Shown here: positions 34,063-35,343 of the stretch, one piece after another
How positions within the stretch are numbered: the stretch's first letter is position 1
Layout: each line of letters starts with the position of its first letter
DNA from: an uncultured Ruminococcus sp.
GTDB lineage: Bacteria > Bacillota > Clostridia > Oscillospirales > Ruminococcaceae
Direction: 5' to 3'
DNA: 35,343 bases
NCBI GenBank assembly: GCA_910577575.1
Contig: CAJTOG010000012.1
Location: 1-35,343, forward strand
Program-made: the position numbers and the translations under genes
The notes under the pieces: generated by a model
Told to the model about the DNA's origin: nothing
Database searches by the model: none
Seen by the model: only the letters and a program-made list of their open reading frames with translations

Positions 34063-35262
34063 ATGTTTGAATACAATACAGTTGAGGAGGCTCTGAAGGC
34101 ACTCCGGAACGGTGAAATTATCCTTGTAACTGATGATGAAGACAGGGAAAATGAGGGTGACATGATATGTGCTGCTGAATTTGCAACTACTGAAAATGTA
34201 AATTTCATGGCGGCTCATGCAAAAGGTCTTATCTGTATGCCTATGAGTGCAGAACTCTGCAATAAACTGCATTTGCCTCAGATGGTTGATTATAATACGG
34301 ATAATCATGCTACAGCTTTTACGGTATCAATTGACCATGTTGAAACAACTACCGGAATATCTGCCGAAGAACGTGGATTTACTGCACGAATGACAGTTAA
34401 TGACAATGCAAAGCCGGAGGATTTTCGCCGTCCTGGTCATATGTTTCCGCTTACGGCAAAGAAAAACGGTGTTCTGGAGCGTGAGGGGCATACGGAAGCA
34501 ACAGTTGATTTAATGCGTCTTGCCGGACTTAAGCAATGTGGACTTTGCTGTGAAATTATGCGTGATGACGGTACGATGATGCGTTCGGCTGAACTTCAGG
34601 AAAAAGCTATGGAATGGGGGCTTAAATTTATAACTATTCAGGCTCTTAAAGAGTATAGAAAAATTCATGAAGTACTTGTTGAATGTGCTGCAGATACAAA
34701 ACTTCCGACAAAATACGGGGATTTCAGAGCAGTATGTTATGTAAATAAGCTGAATGGTGAGCATCATGTAGCACTTGTTAAGGGTGATATAGGTGACGGT
34801 CAGAATATTCTGTGCCGCGTGCATTCGGAGTGCCTTACTGGTGACGCATTCGGTTCATTGAAATGTGATTGCGGACAGCAATTTGCGGCAGCTATGTCCC
34901 AGATTGAAAAAGAAGGCAGGGGAATACTTCTTTACATGAGGCAGGAAGGACGTGGAATCGGACTTGTGAATAAACTGCGTGCATATGAATTACAGGACAA
35001 TGGTATGGACACACTTGATGCAAATCTTGCACTTGGTTTTCCTGCTGATATGAGGGAGTATTATATCGGTGCACAGATTCTGCGTGATTTAGGCTGTAAA
35101 ACGCTTCGTCTGCTTACTAATAATCCGGATAAGATTTATGGTCTTAGCGGATTCGGACTTGAAATAAAAGAACGTATACCAATTCAGATGGATGCTACAG
35201 CTTTTGATTTGTTTTATCTTAAGACAAAGCGTGACAGAATGGGTCATATCCTTGATTATTAA
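34063..35262 (+). CDS. ribBA: Bifunctional 3,4-DHBP synthase/GTP cyclohydrolase II
   Basis: 399 residues. The N-terminal RibB half (about 1-200) has VTDDEDRENEGDMICAAEF, FMAAHAKGLICMPM, and TARMTVND through RRPGHMFPL. The C-terminal RibA half has the zinc-site cysteines in RVHSECLTGDAFGSLKCDCG, then RQEGRGIGLVNKLRAYELQD and LLTNNPDKI. It supplies both riboflavin precursors, from ribulose 5-phosphate and from GTP. GAGGAGG precedes the ATG. It is 516 bp after the lipoprotein gene, with the remnant between; I see no terminator there, so it probably remains under riboswitch control. Confidence 0.95.
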   Translation: MFEYNTVEEALKALRNGEIILVTDDEDRENEGDMICAAEFATTENVNFMAAHAKGLICMPMSAELCNKLHLPQMVDYNTDNHATAFTVSIDHVETTTGISAEERGFTARMTVNDNAKPEDFRRPGHMFPLTAKKNGVLEREGHTEATVDLMRLAGLKQCGLCCEIMRDDGTMMRSAELQEKAMEWGLKFITIQALKEYRKIHEVLVECAADTKLPTKYGDFRAVCYVNKLNGEHHVALVKGDIGDGQNILCRVHSECLTGDAFGSLKCDCGQQFAAAMSQIEKEGRGILLYMRQEGRGIGLVNKLRAYELQDNGMDTLDANLALGFPADMREYYIGAQILRDLGCKTLRLLTNNPDKIYGLSGFGLEIKERIPIQMDATAFDLFYLKTKRDRMGHILDY

Positions 35263-35319
35263 TCAATAGAAATATGAACAAATTGTGATTTAATAGATTA
35301 AATTATACAAGGAGTAGAA

Positions 35320-35343
35320 ATGATATGGGATTTATGGAGATTT
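35320..35343 (+). CDS. Start of an unidentified gene (cut by the window end)
   Basis: AAGGAG (35309-35314) precedes ATG at 35320 by 5 nt, giving MIWDLWRF before the window ends; an alternative ATG in another frame is at 35325. Neither beginning looks like RibH. Too short to identify. Confidence 0.35.

Overview
The window is AT-rich, densely coding DNA of a low-GC Gram-positive bacterium, most likely a Clostridia member close to Ruminococcus (Oscillospiraceae). That placement is inferred from a lipoteichoic-acid-synthase-type sulfatase, a SigK-type sigma factor, a single-chain PurL, a YmfI-like EF-P reductase, PcrA, NAD-dependent LigA and strong AGGAGG ribosome sites. Eleven promoters are placed, every one with an exact 17-bp spacer. 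No tRNA, rRNA, CRISPR array, insertion sequence or phage gene was seen.

Layout. 1-2900: minus strand, the 5' end of an HtrA-like protease, a FlK-like thioesterase and an LtaS-like enzyme. 3042-5047: a YmfI-like reductase, then the rpsF-ssb-rpsR operon behind a consensus promoter. 5058-5850: minus strand, a DUF378 membrane protein and an HPr-like protein without the phosphorylatable histidine. 5946-10973: mtaB and purL. 11018-12755: a small, very AT-rich accessory patch with an immunity-like gene, a CPBP membrane protease and an ORF split by an amber codon. 12825-16943: two tandem M42 peptidases, a GNAT and a PLP enzyme of the methionine gamma-lyase/aluminium-resistance family. 17071-19137: a zinc-ribbon, kinase-fold, PASTA membrane protein that has lost its catalytic residues. 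19184-21639: minus strand, glgA, a HAD phosphatase and a small conserved protein. 22022-25843: pcrA and pyk. 25900-26586: a sigK-like gene, divergent from a PARG-like gene and ligA (26666-29464). 29501-30324: two tandem zinc-ribbon/TM2 proteins. 30410-35262: riboflavin operon under an FMN riboswitch.

The riboflavin operon runs promoter, riboswitch, terminator, ribD, ribE, ribBA, but it is interrupted twice: a decayed GNAT gene lies between riboswitch and ribD, and a DUF4097 lipoprotein plus a frameshifted remnant lie between ribE and ribBA. ribH does not follow ribBA within the window.

The most interesting points are the pseudokinase, the HPr-like protein lacking His15, a 34-nt inverted-repeat element found upstream of two unrelated genes, a palindrome at the predicted glgA transcription start, and three decayed genes. 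I saw no clearly new multi-gene system.
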